A DNA stretch of 64,000 nt from Lunularia cruciata. Its lineage: Eukaryota > Streptophyta > Marchantiopsida > Lunulariales > Lunulariaceae. Both the position numbers and the translations under genes were made by a program. This document shows, piece after piece, positions 24,301 through 36,130 of this stretch. The stretch is from positions 33,976,001 to 34,040,000 of the forward strand of contig OX419757.1 of the NCBI GenBank assembly GCA_948567375.1, in the 5' to 3' direction. Each line of letters opens with the position of its first letter. The first letter of the stretch is position 1. The notes under the pieces are model-generated. The model did not search any database. It saw only the letters and a program-made list of their open reading frames with translations, and had not been told where the DNA came from.

Positions 24301-26270
24301 ATTGATTATAGGAATTGGTAGTATCTCCAAGCTTGGAAAATTGATGGGTACCTTTGATCATTGTTTGATTTTAGTTGAGTAGATCATGTACAAAAGCACT
24401 ATGGAAATGGCTATAAATTTTGACAATAGGGCAGACAATGTGCAAAAGTGCTAGTCAAATTCAATGAAATTGAGATCAAATTGAGGAATGGTTGTCAAAT
24501 TTACTGATTGAAGAGTCAATTTGTGAGCAAGAAGGTAAAATTAAAGGTTGGGTGGTGCAAAATTGGAGATGGATTGAGAAACCCATCCTCCCAAATGAGG
24601 GATTTGGAATCCTTATCCCTCAAATTGAAGAGATTATGATGTTTTAGCAAAGAATTTAAGGGTTTTCTAGACTGGCAAAATAGTTGGAGATCTATCAAAT
24701 TGGTGGTAAAATTGACATGATTTGGAGGTTCAAGTTCACAAAGGTTGGCAAAGTTTAGAGGTCAAGCTGGAAAGGTCTACCAAATTCAAAGGTGCATTAG
24801 ATTTGGTAAAGGCTAGACAAATTAGAGAAGGTTTGAATTGGCATAAAGAAAGGCTTCATTTTGGCTTTTTGAGGCTTTAAGGCATAAAGCTATGGGCTAG
24901 AGAAGTTACAAAGGGCCAACAAGCCAATTTTCTAGCATGAGGCTAACTAGTTTAGATGATTTTCTAATAGTCCTTTGGAAAAAGCTGCCTACCCTTGAGG
25001 ATTGTGCACAATAGGGTTTGAATCTTGGATCTTTGGTTCCTTGACCAATGCCCTAGCTAATTGATCCACCCTCACTTGTTGTAGAGATTGGTGGACTCAT
25101 ATTTATACCTATGTAGCTTTGGTTAGGAGAGGACTTTTGATCCTATTCTTGGTGATCTTGATAGTGTAGGAGTAGATAGATATTCATATTATGTTAAAAT
25201 GCCAAATGATGGCAAAGCCATTCTAGTTTGGATTTTTGAGATATGGGGTTATTTTATAGATTTCTTGTGATTGAACTCCTTCCATTTTATACTTCATGTT
25301 TATACATCATGTTTGTGTGAAGTGCCAATATTAAGGCTAGAGTGATGACCAATCAAACTACCTATATTTCTTTTTAAGGAAGTAGGAAATGATGACCTAC
25401 AAACCGTGAGAGTGCGTGTTGTGTCTCAATAGATTACATATTGCACTTTCTTCTAATGCAATTGACATAGTTAGAGTTACATTAGTGGGTGGTGTTTGTG
25501 GTTGGTGGCACTTGGAGGTACATTTGAAATTTAGAGTAAATTATTATGATGAAGTTTTTGGAAATTCTAGAGGTGGTTTTTTGTAGTACATAGTGGATTT
25601 ACAAAAAAATGGCACTTGATATCAATTTGTATCTCAAGTCCAATGAGAGAAGGGATTGATTCTAATTTGGAGTCTACTTGGGAGTTGATTCAATTGAGAG
25701 TGCACATAGTGTGTCCACATTGTTATTAAGGGATATGGATGAGATTTATGAGGCCTCCAATGGTCCAAGGTGCTACTCTAGTATGGTGGATACCATTGAG
25801 TTTGATGATTTCATCCAAGAATTCAATAGTTGATGTGATCTACAATAGATATAGAACATAATTTTGTTTACATCCTTCATGATATGGAAGGCGTTGTTCT
25901 AACACTTGGAGCATTTATTGATGGAGGACTACCATGAGTTCAAAAGAGCACACTTGGAAGAGATATGGAGACACTATTAGTCTTTGAATTACATCTCCAT
26001 CACTTTAGGCTTAGTTTTTAGAGGTAGATTGGTTATACCTATGATTTTTAGCTCTAAAAGCATTGGTGTATTCAATAGAGGTGCACTACTTGGAGATGGT
26101 ACTACAAAAGTGGAGGTATCACTATAGGAAGTGATGCTATATTGGGGTTTAACCTCATGGTAGAGTTCTTCTTCTTGAAGCAAAAATACTAGGTGTATGG
26201 ACTAGCAAACTGAAAAGCTTGAAGGCGTTCCAATGGAAGGCTATATATAGTACCTAACCTTGTTTCTAAT
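21380..26270. other. AT-rich intergenic region, no gene recognised
   Basis: Mostly AT-rich non-coding DNA. 23250-24400 is less AT-rich and has LTR-tail-like text (repeated CTTTGTAG near 23690, direct-speech-like T/G runs), but no TG...CA ends or PBS could be fixed. It may contain the 5' LTR and leader of the element whose coding part starts near 26277. ORFs here are short and without motifs. Confidence 0.45.
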
Positions 26271-26276
26271 TCAGCC

Positions 26277-27040
26277 ATGGCTACTTGGATTAATCAATTG
26301 GAGCAGAGATTGGGTAGAATGGCTATAACTCAAAGGCAATCAGATTCAAGTGCTAAAGCTTCCACCTCATATGCTAGTGATAGAGATCTTTTTGACTTCA
26401 TATGTGGATCAACATAGGTATATGCATTGCTGTAGTGACTAGGAATGCAATACGTGCTCTTGAGCCTAGAGGAGCATCAATGGATTTGGACCTACAAAGA
26501 AGAGAAATTGGTAGACAAGTCAGATTTCCCTACCCTTCCACACTTTTTGAGGCACTATACATGATATCCATCGCTCCTAAATATCATAGTACAAATGTGG
26601 TACATGGTGATAGAGTGCATGATGAACTAGATACTAGTCAACCATCTACTTCTACAAAGAGTATGTCTTGTACAATTCAAGACATACTCCAATACAATTG
26701 ATTACCCACTCCCCTTTATTTGTAGCCAATGACATGTTCACATTGGGAGTTGACACAACTTCAGTTATCTGGTTGATTTCCACTCTTTGTGAGAGTAAGG
26801 ATGGTGTGGTTCCTATTTTTGAGCAAAGGTGGTTGATGGTGAAGACAACTTGGTTGAGGAGCATGGGATCTATTTGGCTACCATGGCTTGTGGTAGACAA
26901 TACCTGCTAGATTGGAGGAGTTACCTACTAGAATTTCCATTTGAACAAGCTTGGTTTATACTTGGAGTTGTCTTATTGTACAACAAGAATGGATATTTTA
27001 GTTTGGTGGACCTTCAAAGAAGGTCCCACCAAACTAAACA
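26277..27040 (+). pseudogene. gag-like / pre-protease region of the methyltransferase Ty3 element
   Basis: Starts at an ATG (MATWINQLEQR) with coiled-coil-like spacing, then a segment of frame changes. The best conserved stretch is 26838-27010 (CGRQYLLDWRSYLLEF, LGVVLLYNKNGY), directly before the protease. I recognise the latter as the pre-protease region typical of this Ty3 lineage, from memory only. No zinc knuckle was found. Confidence 0.5.
26997..27038. repeat. 42-nt perfect-but-one hairpin before the protease
   Basis: Left arm 26997-27015 and right arm 27019-27038 pair over 19 bases with one bulged base and an AAA loop. It lies inside coding sequence (VDLQRRS region), so a functional role is not implied. 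Confidence 0.8.
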
Positions 27041-27310
27041 CCATATAGGGTCTTATTAGACTCTAGTGTGCAACATCTTATGTTAGAGAAGGCTACAATT
27101 ATTGGTCTTGGAATACAGAATACCATGAAAGAATGTCCACTTTAGATCTAAATATCTCTAGAGAGTGGTTCTACCCAATACATCACATGTTAGGAACTTA
27201 ATGTTGAAATCATCCAATTGATAATTTTGTGGTGAGAGTTTAAGCCATTGTGACAATAGTAGAGTCATATGATATGCTAGTTGGTGGAGTAGTCTTATAC
27301 TCCATGGGTT
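27041..27310 (+). pseudogene. Retropepsin-like protease of the methyltransferase Ty3 element
   Basis: Aspartic protease that would cut the polyprotein. The active site reads LLDSSVQ with Asp at 27059-27061; the usual D-S/T-G glycine has become Ser, a GGT-to-AGT type change. The C-terminal flap block reads YDMLVGGVVLYSMG near 27265, equivalent to the YDVLVG block of retropepsins. At least two stops lie between. Confidence 0.7.
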
Positions 27311-28549
27311 TAGGATTGACTATTGGGAGGAGACAACTTCCTATAGGCCAAGTTGGTAGTCAAGTAAGAGATGTGTATGCCACCTACCAATGAAATTTAG
27401 TAGTGGTAGTCTTGGCTCACTATAATCAATGAACAAGGCATCAATCTCAATTCTATTACTTGGTCTAGTGAGTTACTTGAGAGAAATGCCCATACAAAGG
27501 ATACTCCAATACCAGAAGAGATCATTGGAATTGGAATAGAAGTGAGGTTATTCTTTCTACCTTGAGTGTTCTATTGTGGAGTTTTGGTGAGGCATTGCAA
27601 TAGCATGCAGATCAATTGGTACAATAGACTTGGAATGAGACCTTTGTATTACCAATGGACCAATTTAAGGATGAGCCTTTGGAGTCTATTACCTTATCAC
27701 TTTTGGATACCACACTTATTGCTTGGCAGTATCCAATAAAGAGAGTATGCTTATTGGAGTATTTGGTGGGTCTAGTTCTCTAGTTTGGAGTATCTAGTGC
27801 GGTACTCTAAGAAACTATAAAGGTTCAAAGGTACTTTCATGTAGAGAGAGATGAGATTGCTAGGCGAGTCTTGCTATTTCATGTGGAACACTTGGCCTAA
27901 TGGTATCTTGAGTTATAACCAATATCAACAATCAAGGGTTACCAAAAGATTCTATCAATAAATCTAGAGAGTGGTTCTACCCAATACATCACATGTAAGG
28001 AGCTATTTCATGTGGAACACTTAGCCTATTGGTATATTTAGTTATTACCAATATCAACAATCAAGGGTTACCAAAAGATTCTATCAATAAATCTAGAGAG
28101 TGGATCTACCCAATACATCACCATAACTCCACAATGGAACACTGAAGGTAGAGACAATAACCTCACTTCTATTCCAATTCCAATGATCTCTTCTAGTATT
28201 GGAGTATCTTTTGTATGGGCATTTCCCTCAAGTAACTCACTAGACCAAGAAATAGAATTGAGATTGATGCCTTGGTCTTTGATTATAGTGAGCCAAGACT
28301 ACCACTACTAAAGTGCATTGGTAGGTGACATACACATCCCTTACTTGACTACCAACTTGGCCTATAGGAAGTTGTCTCCTCCCAATAGTCAATCCTAAAC
28401 CCATGGAGTATAATACTACTCCACCAACTAGCATATCATATGACTCTACTATTGTCACAATGGCCTAAACTCTCACCACAAAATATCAATTGGATGATTT
28501 GGACATTAAGCTCCTTACATGTGATGTATTGGTAGAACCATTCTCTAGA
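27157..28549. repeat. 430-bp inverted duplication (arms 27157-27590 and 28119-28549)
   Basis: The plus strand of 27157-27590 matches the reverse complement of 28119-28549 almost throughout. Examples are the stretches around GTCATATGATATGCTAG, GGAGACAACTTCCTATAGGCC and GATCATTGGAATTGGAATAG. The spacer is about 528 bp. Arm 1 is the protease C-terminus and linker in its natural place; arm 2 is an inverted copy dropped into the methyltransferase between motifs II and IV. The minus-strand ORF at 28240-28458 is just this copy. Confidence 0.9.
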
Positions 28550-29265
28550 TTTCTATGGTCCCATTCATTTGGTGATTTTTGGATGCCATGTCAAGGACAT
28601 ACTTATGCTAGCCAAGGTCAATGTCTACAAGATTTGTTATTCCAATGGGTTTTAGGAGATGTTATGTATACTATAACATCTCTAATTTCATCAGGTTATT
28701 TCTCTAGCATACATTTGGGAGAATGTCCATTTGATGGATGATTCTTGCACATAGGTGGTGGCAAGTATACATCAAGTCCATTCTTAGATGAGACTTGCCA
28801 TGTTGTTGGATATGGCTAGAGTTAGATTGCGGGTTTATTTTTTTGGTCTTTGGTGGACAATTTTGTTACCTAGGAAGGTTTTATAACATGCCTAAATTTG
28901 TATTCAACAACCATCACATTTGATTGATGATGATATCTTGGATGTTGGATGCTAGTCTCAAACAATGGTAATGGCTCATATGTCATCTATGGTTGTGGTG
29001 AACCTTGTTGTGCAACCCAAAGCAGCCTTATTCACACTCATGAGTTTCCCAAGCTCCCATGCTTTTTGTGAGAGAGGTATTGGATTTGTTTGGGACCTTC
29101 AATTATAGCAATTGGTGGAATTCAATGCTTATGAGAGAGCGGGCAACGGGTTTCTATATTGGTCATTATTTCCATTATTGTCATTTTAGCATTGTCAAAA
29201 GCATCCAAGCATTAGATGTTAGGTCAAGCTACGAACTTGAACTATTTAACCTAGATTATGATCCT
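27640..29265 (+). pseudogene. C5 cytosine-DNA methyltransferase domain within a Ty3 polyprotein, disrupted
   Basis: This family transfers methyl from S-adenosylmethionine to cytosine C5. Motif I: LLE then, one frame over, FGG (27762-27770). Motif II: block RYFHVERDEIARR near 27829-27865. Motif IV, the catalytic loop: W-x-PCQGH with Pro-Cys-Gln at 28586-28594. Motif VI: WENVHL with Glu-Asn-Val at 28719-28727. C-terminal region: VNLVVQPKAA then SFPSSHAF near 28997-29060, the ERERATGF-type block near 29130, and LGQATNLNYL near 29219-29250. Position between protease and an RT with the MCGDYHLLN box matches Ty3 elements reported to carry such domains in algae. The domain is broken by an inverted insertion (28119-28549), a 129-bp tandem duplication and several frameshifts. 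It is inactive here. Confidence 0.78.
27873..28127. repeat. Tandem duplication, 129-bp unit, in the methyltransferase region
   Basis: The stretch gctatttcatgtggaacac at 27873 recurs at 28002. Each unit ends in a 40-bp piece (TCTAGAGAGTGGTTCTACCC) that is also the start of the inverted-repeat arm at 27157, so direct and inverted copies of one short sequence surround the rearrangement. Confidence 0.9.
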
Positions 29266-29879
29266 TGGATTGGTTGAGTAGCATAAGATACACTTGATAA
29301 TCATCACCACTCAAATACTTATGAGCTTTATGCCTATCAAGAAAATTCAAGCTTATGTCAAGGGCAATGGAACAAGTATGCATAATATTCTTGGGACAAA
29401 ACCAATGACTATTAGTGCAAGTGGTCTACTTGGGGTACATCCAAGTAAGCAAGGTCTACTTGGAATACACCCTTGGTCTACTTAGAATGTAATTAAAGGA
29501 TGAATGGAGCCTATAGCCAAAGTAGAGGTAGATTTTTGCTTTGAGGTTAGGGACTTTGAGGTTAGCGGTTGGAAGAATGACATTATTGCTCCCAAGGCCC
29601 TGGTGTAGTAGCCAATTAGTGCATCTTCTAATTCTACATCAATTATAGAGGATATTTAGGAGCCAAACATTGGACCCAAGCTTATCAGAGGAGAAGCTTA
29701 TTGGAGAGTTTAGAGGTTTTTGAGGAGTTACACAAGTTTTTTTTTATGTCAATATGAAGGATTTGGATGGTATAAAAGGATCTAGATTTGGATTGAGTTG
29801 ACTAATGATACATCATTTTTATATGTCTATACAAATATAGTGAGATTTATATGTCTATACAAATATAGTGAGATGGAGA

Positions 29880-30052
29880 GAGCCTTGATTCAAAGTTGGA
29901 GTCTTTTTGAGGTTGGTTTAATAGAGATTTCACATGGTGAGTATACTTCAACTATAATGATTCTAGCCAAGAAGGATATGCATGAAGAATACTTGTACAG
30001 ATGGATGTGTGGAGATTATCATCTTTTGAATAAATAAACTAGGGTTGATTTG
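29880..30052 (+). pseudogene. RT N-terminal part of the methyltransferase Ty3 element
   Basis: Encodes IEISHGEYTSTIMILAKKD and then WMCGDYHLLNK near 29925-30037, the RT finger region. It stops at codon Asp-Leu, where the minus-strand element at 30053 is inserted, and resumes at 35711 with LYGMPTLEEIFDAIG. Just before it, at 29819-29875, a 33-bp stretch (tatgtctatacaaatatagtgagat) is duplicated in tandem. Confidence 0.8.
30048..30052. repeat. Left target-site duplication of the nested Ty3 element
   Basis: ATTTG at 30048-30052 against ATCTA at 35711-35715: the same five bases with two transitions, and both read Asp-Leu in the host RT frame. This is the 5-bp duplication expected for Ty3 integrase. 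Confidence 0.7.
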
Positions 30053-30595
30053 TGTAAAAGATTGAGACCAAAGAAAGAAATAGGAGAATAGAAGACTGGA
30101 GTGGGAGATCACATTGGGACACTTGAATAAGGGAAAATTTGAATGCCTAACATGAGCTTAGGATTTGGTATTTATAGGGAAATATACAAGGCATTTGAGA
30201 AGCTTCCTCAAAGTTGCTTTCTTAGAGTTCAAGTCAAGCTAATTAGGATGCTTCTCAAGAAGTTTCCTTTTAGAAGCTACCTACTTGGCATGCAAGCTAA
30301 GCTAGCCAAGAAGCTTACCAACAATCTTTCTTCTAAAATCCACCTATTTGGCATGCAGGCTAAGCTTCCCAAGAAGCTTCCTTCTAGAAGCCATCTACTT
30401 TCCATGCAAGCTAAGCTAGTTAGGAAGGTTCCCAAAAAACTTCCTCCTATGAGTCATCACTTGGCATGCACATTACCCAATACTTAGAAGGTACCAAAAA
30501 GCTTCCTAGATGATTCTGGAATTTCTAAGCTAATTTGGCCTATTTGCTACTTTGTTAGTCTTGATTAACTCATTGGTAAGCTCCATATTATTACA
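30053..30595 (-). mobile_element. 3' LTR of the nested chromovirus (543 bp)
   Basis: In plus-strand orientation it begins TGTAAAAGATTGAG and ends TATTATTACA. It is about 125 bp longer than the 5' LTR because a unit of about 62 bp (AAGAAGCTTCC...CATGCAAGCTAAG) occurs four times instead of two. Confidence 0.92.
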
Positions 30596-30609
30596 TATTC
30601 TCCCACCAC
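30596..30609 (-). other. Polypurine tract of the nested chromovirus
   Basis: On the minus strand GTGGTGGGAGAATA lies directly before the 3' LTR start TGTAATAATATGG. The same PPT occurs at 6590-6601. Confidence 0.85.
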
Positions 30610-33600
30610 TAGTTGGTGATATACTCATCACCATTGAAGCTTCAAACTCCTAAATGGTTGTTTGTGCATTTTGGAGATGAGAAAGAGATTCCCAAGTGGC
30701 ATCATGAAGGGGTTACCCTTTCCAAAGGACCTTGTACTCATTATGTTGTTGGCGGTCACATTGAATGTGACAACATGCAAGGATACAATCAACTTCATAC
30801 TCTTCATGATTGTTGATAGGCACGGGATGAAGAGGGGGTTGGATACAAGAGGAAAAGGAAGATGAATCATAAACAAAGGGCTTCAGCTTAGAAATGTGAA
30901 AGATAGGGTGGATTTGCATATGAGAAGGTAAGGCAAGTTGATAAGCAATAGGAGAAATGATTGGGGTGATATCAAATTGACCTATCCAATTAAGAGCAAG
31001 TTTATGCACTAAGGTATCAAGTGGGAGTGGTAGGTTACTAGAAGTAAGCATGATCTTATCACCAAGTTGAAAAGTGAGGTCCCGATGGTGTTGGTCCGCA
31101 TATTGTTTTTGATGATTTTGAGCAACAAGGAGATGAGATTTGGCTTGTTATAGGGATTGAGATATAGTGGTCAAGAAGGTAGAAGCATGAGGGACATGAG
31201 TGGAGGCAAAGCAAGATGGGAAAATGGAACAAGTGGGTCTTGGCCAAAATTAAGGAAGAAGGGAGAGAATTTGGTGCTTGTATATTTGGAATTATTATAG
31301 GTAAACTCAACAGCTGCAAGACACTCATCTTGGTTGGTATGGTGAACATTGAAAAAGGCAAAAAGTATATCCTCCAAGGTGCAATTTGCATATTCAGTTT
31401 GTCCATTAATTTGAGGATGATAGGCCATGGACAAAGCAAGCTTTATGCCGAGTATCTAAGAGTGTTTGCTAAAATTTTCCAGTGAGTTAAGGATCACGGT
31501 TGGAGATGAGTATATGAGGCATCCCATGATTCTTGAAGACATTGTCAAAGTAGATTTGTACCAATGTTGGAGTATCCATGGTATCAAAGGTTGGTGCCAA
31601 ATGGATTTTCTTATTAAAGTTTATCCACAAACACCATGATTGCTATGTAACCTTGCTTTGTCTTGGGCAAGGATGTGATGAGATCTAAGCTCATGTTTTC
31701 CCATTGAGTAGATGGAATAGGGAGTGGTTGAAGGAGTCTAATTGAGTTTTGGTTGTTGGCCTTGTTGCATTTGTAGCTCTCACAAGATTGGATAAACTCT
31801 TAAACATCTTGGGCCATGTTAGGCCACTACCATTGGTGTTGGACTACCAAGGTCTTGTCCACAACCATGTGACCATCAATTCGTAAGTCATGGGCTTCTT
31901 GAAGGCACAAAAGTTGGAGATCACCCTTGGTTATAACATAGATCCAATTTTCATAAAATAGAAGGCCTTCCTTGAAAAAGAAGGTGTTGTACTCCTTGTT
32001 GCATGTTGCAAGACAATCTTGTAGCATCTGAAGGAAAGGATCATATTGTAAAGTTGTCCTAAACTCCATTTGGATATTGGAGTCCACTAATAATGTCATA
32101 ATTTCCATTGTGATGAGAAGAAGAGAATTTAAATTAGGTCATCATGATAGGGCATTGAATTTGACATAGAACCAACCAAGTTTGTACTCAATTTTGATGT
32201 CAAACAATTGTAGTTGTTCCTCATATTGATGATGTTGACTCTTTATCTGCTATAAATGTAATGTTTGCAACAAGGGTTTGTGATTGGTTTGCATGATCAC
32301 TTGTTTTCTCAAGAGGTAGTCTCTCCAAACCTTGGTGGCATATACCATTGCTAGTTGTTCTCAATCTCAAGCAAAGTAGTTCCTTTTATAGTGTTTAGTC
32401 AATGAGACACAAAGGCAATGGGATGTAACCCATCTAGAAATTCCTACAACAACATGGCTCCAATGGCATCAAAATCAACCACACAAGGTAGTTGAGTGTC
32501 ATGTGGTTGAAGAATGGGTCTTGAAGATACCATATGTTTTTTTTAGAATGCTTCTTTGTGCTTGGTGGTCCACTAAAAGCTTGAGTTCTTCCCCAAGAGG
32601 TTGGTCAATGGTGCTGCCACATGAGCATGGTAGTGGATGAATCATTGATAGAAACTTGCAAATCCATTAAATGCCCATACTTCTGTGGTATTCTTTGGAG
32701 TAGACCAATCAGTAATGACTTTGATTTTCTCCTCTTCTACCTTGTTCCCCTTCAATGAGATCTTGTGACCCAAGAAGATAGCTTCCTTTTGCCAAAATGT
32801 ACACTTGGAATTCTTGCAGTAGAACTTCCATTGACGTAATTGTCTCAAGACTTCTTGCACATGATTTATGTGTTTTGCCTCCATCATGCTATAGATTAAG
32901 ATATCATCCAAGAACACTACCACATCAATCCAATAGTCCATCCAACATCCAAAGCATCTGATCTATGAAGATTATTGGAGTATTAGTGAGCCAAAAGGAA
33001 GAACTCTACACTCAAAGTGCCCATACCTTGTACAAAAGGAAATCTTTTGCTCATCTTCTCTATCAATGAGATGCCAATAGCCATTTCAAAGATCCAACTT
33101 AGAGAAGTATCGTGCTCCACTCAATTGATCTAGTAAATCATCAATTTGAGGTAAGGATATGCATTCTTCATTGTTTGTTTTTTGAGACCATGGTAAACAA
33201 TACAAAAATGGAGTCCTCTATCCTTCTTTGAAACAAATAGTATTGGTGCTCCCCAAGGAGATATATTATATCGTATAAAATCCTTATCCAACAACTCCAT
33301 CAATGTTGTTTGAAGCTCATCTAACTCTGGTGAAAGCCAATAGGTCTACTCACTAGAGTACCTCTTGGCAAAAACTCAACCTTGAAGGGCATACCATGAT
33401 TGGAGTATAATCCTTTTGGCAGATCATCCAAAAATATATCTAGAAACTCTTGAACTATTTGATCAACCATTGCTTGATGAGGTTTTTGGCCTTCCTCAGA
33501 TTCTCCATGCACAATTGGCTTGATCCACAACATGAAAATAGACTTATCTTCCTCCAAAGCTTGCTCTATGGTTACTTTATTGACAAAATTCCGATCTTAG

Positions 33601-35005
33601 GACGTATCTTCCTTCAAAGCTTGCTCTATGGCTACTTTCCTAATAAACTTCTCATCTTGGGATTGACTTAGATGTCTCACTCAAAGGTGCTAGACAACCT
33701 AATAAAAAATTCATATCTTGGTGTTGTACTTGAATTTGTCATTAGGTCCAATCAAATTAAACTTTATGATGTTCAAGCCAAGGTAAACCCATAATGACAT
33801 CATAGTGTAGAGATGCCACTACAAACCTCATATATTCCAAATACTCCTTCCCAATTTGGAATGTAACAAGAGATGTAGTACAGAATGAAAAACCCTTTCT
33901 ACCATCTACCATCATCAATATGCTTCCAATTATTGGCTTGATAGGAATACATAATTCCTTTGCTAATTGCATGAACATGCAATTCTCTAACTTCCTAAAT
34001 CAACCAAAATCCTATAACCACTATCAAATATCATACCTTGCAATTGAAGCAAACTTGCATTGATCGAGCCTTCAATCTCATTGGAACTAATCAAGTTCTC
34101 AATAGGTGGCTCAAAATCTCCTACTAGGACTCTTCATTTCCCTAATCATTCTACTCCACAAAATACATCTGGATGATCTGTTGAGGTTGCCCATTCTTGA
34201 GTGGACATTCATCAATGCAATATCCAATTTGCCAACAATAAAAACACCACCATTTTGTCACAATTTTTCTCTATCTATAGTGCTAAGTGGACTCCATTGG
34301 ATGACATCAATCTCCATTGGTGCCGCCTATTCCATCCATGTGTAGTGTATTGGTAGGTTTTGTCAAGGTCAATGTTGAGACCAAGTTGTTACAACCAAGG
34401 AATCAAAGTGTTTGGCCAACTACATGGCTTCCTCCAAGTGTTTTGGCTCTTGGATAATCAGATCTAATTTGGTTTGTGACTTCAAGCCCCCTCAAAAATT
34501 GATCTAGAGCTTCACCTTCCAATATATCTAGAATTTGCATGATCGTGTGTTGGAATTGCGTGATATAACTTCTTATAGAGCCAATCTGCTTCAACTTTGC
34601 CAATCTCTCTTGTGTAGGTCATATGGCATTTATGGCTTGGAATCAACCAATTAATGCACTCTTGAATTTCACCCATGTCAAGATTGGTGCAAAAAATTGT
34701 AGTTTAGCTCGCTCCACTCACAACCACCACCATAGCTTTGCTACTCTATCCAATTGGTTGGAAGCCTAAAGAATCTATTTCCATTCATCTTGAAGATTTG
34801 TAGATCCAAAATAACATCTGTAGTCAAACACAAAATTCTCCACCACACTCAAGAGATTCTTGTTTTCAACTACCTTAGGCTTTGGAAATAGATTTACTCT
34901 TCCTCTTCTCAAAATAGTGCTCTCTCTATATGCTCTTGTTGTTGATGATCTTGTTCTCCAAAAATCAAGTAAGGTGTTTAATTTTTTATTGCATGACAAT
35001 GATAA
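30610..35005 (-). pseudogene. gag-pol of the nested chromovirus, many stops
   Basis: Gag near 34999-34400 (open piece 34403-34603). Zinc-knuckle remnant near 34250 has the CCHC histidine changed to Tyr. Protease 33757-33978 ends YDVIMGLPWL. RT pieces 33321-33557 and 32642-32941 include the FLDD catalytic box in VVFLDDILIYS. RNase H about 32150-32600. Integrase 32108 to about 30900 with HPQINGQTEYAN near 31420. Chromodomain about 30880-30640 with VLWKGYP. All frames must be joined across stops and frameshifts, so it is not functional. Confidence 0.88.
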
Positions 35006-35279
35006 CCTTGGATATTGCCACCATGACTATTACTCTATCAAACTACCTATAGTTGATCTAAGTTAACATGTAGATGGATCAGATCCATTGTTCTCCATAT
35101 GTTACAATTGGAAGTACCATGAGTTCATCAAACAAGGTAATTGCATTCAATTTTTTTTTATCAAAAGCATGAGATGATGAACTAAATGAAATGATGCTTG
35201 GGTAGTACATGGATAAAAAATCCCAATGTTTTGGAAAAAATGGATTTGGTGGTCCATAAATTCCATCCATCCTATACTT

Positions 35280-35291
35280 GCTCTAATACCA
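35280..35291 (-). other. Primer-binding site for initiator tRNA-Met
   Basis: On the minus strand TGGTATTAGAGC follows the 5' LTR end by one base. It matches the 3' end complement of plant initiator tRNA-Met (TGGTATCAGAGC) at 11 of 12 positions; the difference is C-to-T. Confidence 0.88.
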
Positions 35292-35292
35292 A

Positions 35293-35710
35293 TGTAAAAG
35301 ATTGAGACCAAAGAGAGAAATAGGAGAATGGAAGACCAAAGTGTGAGATCACATTGGGACACTTGAATGAGGGAAACTTTGAATGCCAAATATGGGCTTA
35401 GGCTTTGGTATTTATAAGGGAAATATACAAGGATCTTGAGAAGCTTCCTCAAAGTCACTCTCTTAGAGTGCAAGTCAAGTTAATTGGGAAACTTCTCAAG
35501 AAGTTTCCTTCTAGAAGCCATCTACTTGGCGTGCAAGTTAAGCTAGCCAAGAAGCTTCCTCCAATGAGTCAACACTTGGCATGCACGTTACCCAATACTT
35601 GGAAGGTACCAAGAAGTTTCCTAGATGCTTCTAGAATATTGTAGGCTAATTTGGACTCTTTGCTACTTTGTTAACTTGACTAACTAGTTGGTAAGCTCCG
35701 TATTGTTACA
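35293..35710 (-). mobile_element. 5' LTR of the nested chromovirus (418 bp)
   Basis: Begins TGTAAAAG and ends CCGTATTGTTACA on the plus strand. It holds a TATA-type box (GGTATTTATAAGG) near 35410. It carries two copies of the 62-bp unit that is present four times in the other LTR. Confidence 0.92.
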
Positions 35711-36130
35711 ATCTATATGGTATGCCTACACTAGAGGAGATCTTTGATGCAATTGGGCATGTAAATTTCTTTAGTACTTTAGATCTTTGAGTAAGATATC
35801 ATCAATTGCCAATCAAGGAAGAAGACAAATGCAAGTCAATAGTTTGGGCTATTGATCATTATGGTAAGGATGTATCATAACAATGGCAGTTTGTGGATTA
35901 AAGAATGCTCCTAATGAGTTCCAAAGAGTTATAGATAAAATCCTTTACTTGGTGTTATATTGATAACATTTTGGTCTATAACATTATTGAGGAGGAGCAT
36001 GAGACACATTTGTTGGAGGTGTTTGAGAGATTGAGATCTCATGGACTCAAATTACATCTTAGGAAGTGCAGATTCTTCCAAGAGCAAGTTGAGTTTTTGG
36101 ATCACACTATCTACCCTAGTGAAATTGGTG
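35711..36130 (+). pseudogene. RT remainder of the methyltransferase Ty3 element
   Basis: Continues the RT from 30052: MPTLEEIFDAIG, then FFSTLDL near 35770, then CYIDNILVYN near 35960, where the YxDD box has become YIDN. Stops and a frameshift are present. An adjoining block (FLRLVNFYYQYARGY near 36190) is the RT-RNase H connection. Confidence 0.8.

Larger units (their letters stand above)
30053..35710 (-). mobile_element. Full-length but decayed Ty3 chromovirus nested in the methyltransferase Ty3 element
   Basis: Minus-strand element of 5.66 kb. 5' LTR 35293-35710, primer-binding site 35280-35291, gag, protease, RT, RNase H, integrase and chromodomain, PPT 30596-30609, 3' LTR 30053-30595. 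Flanked by the decayed 5-bp duplication ATTTG/ATCTA. It belongs to the same family as the fragment at 5853-7012. Confidence 0.93.

Noticed and set aside
28240-28458. Minus-strand ORF of 72 codons
   Set aside because: It is the inverted copy of the protease end at 27250-27470, not an independent gene.
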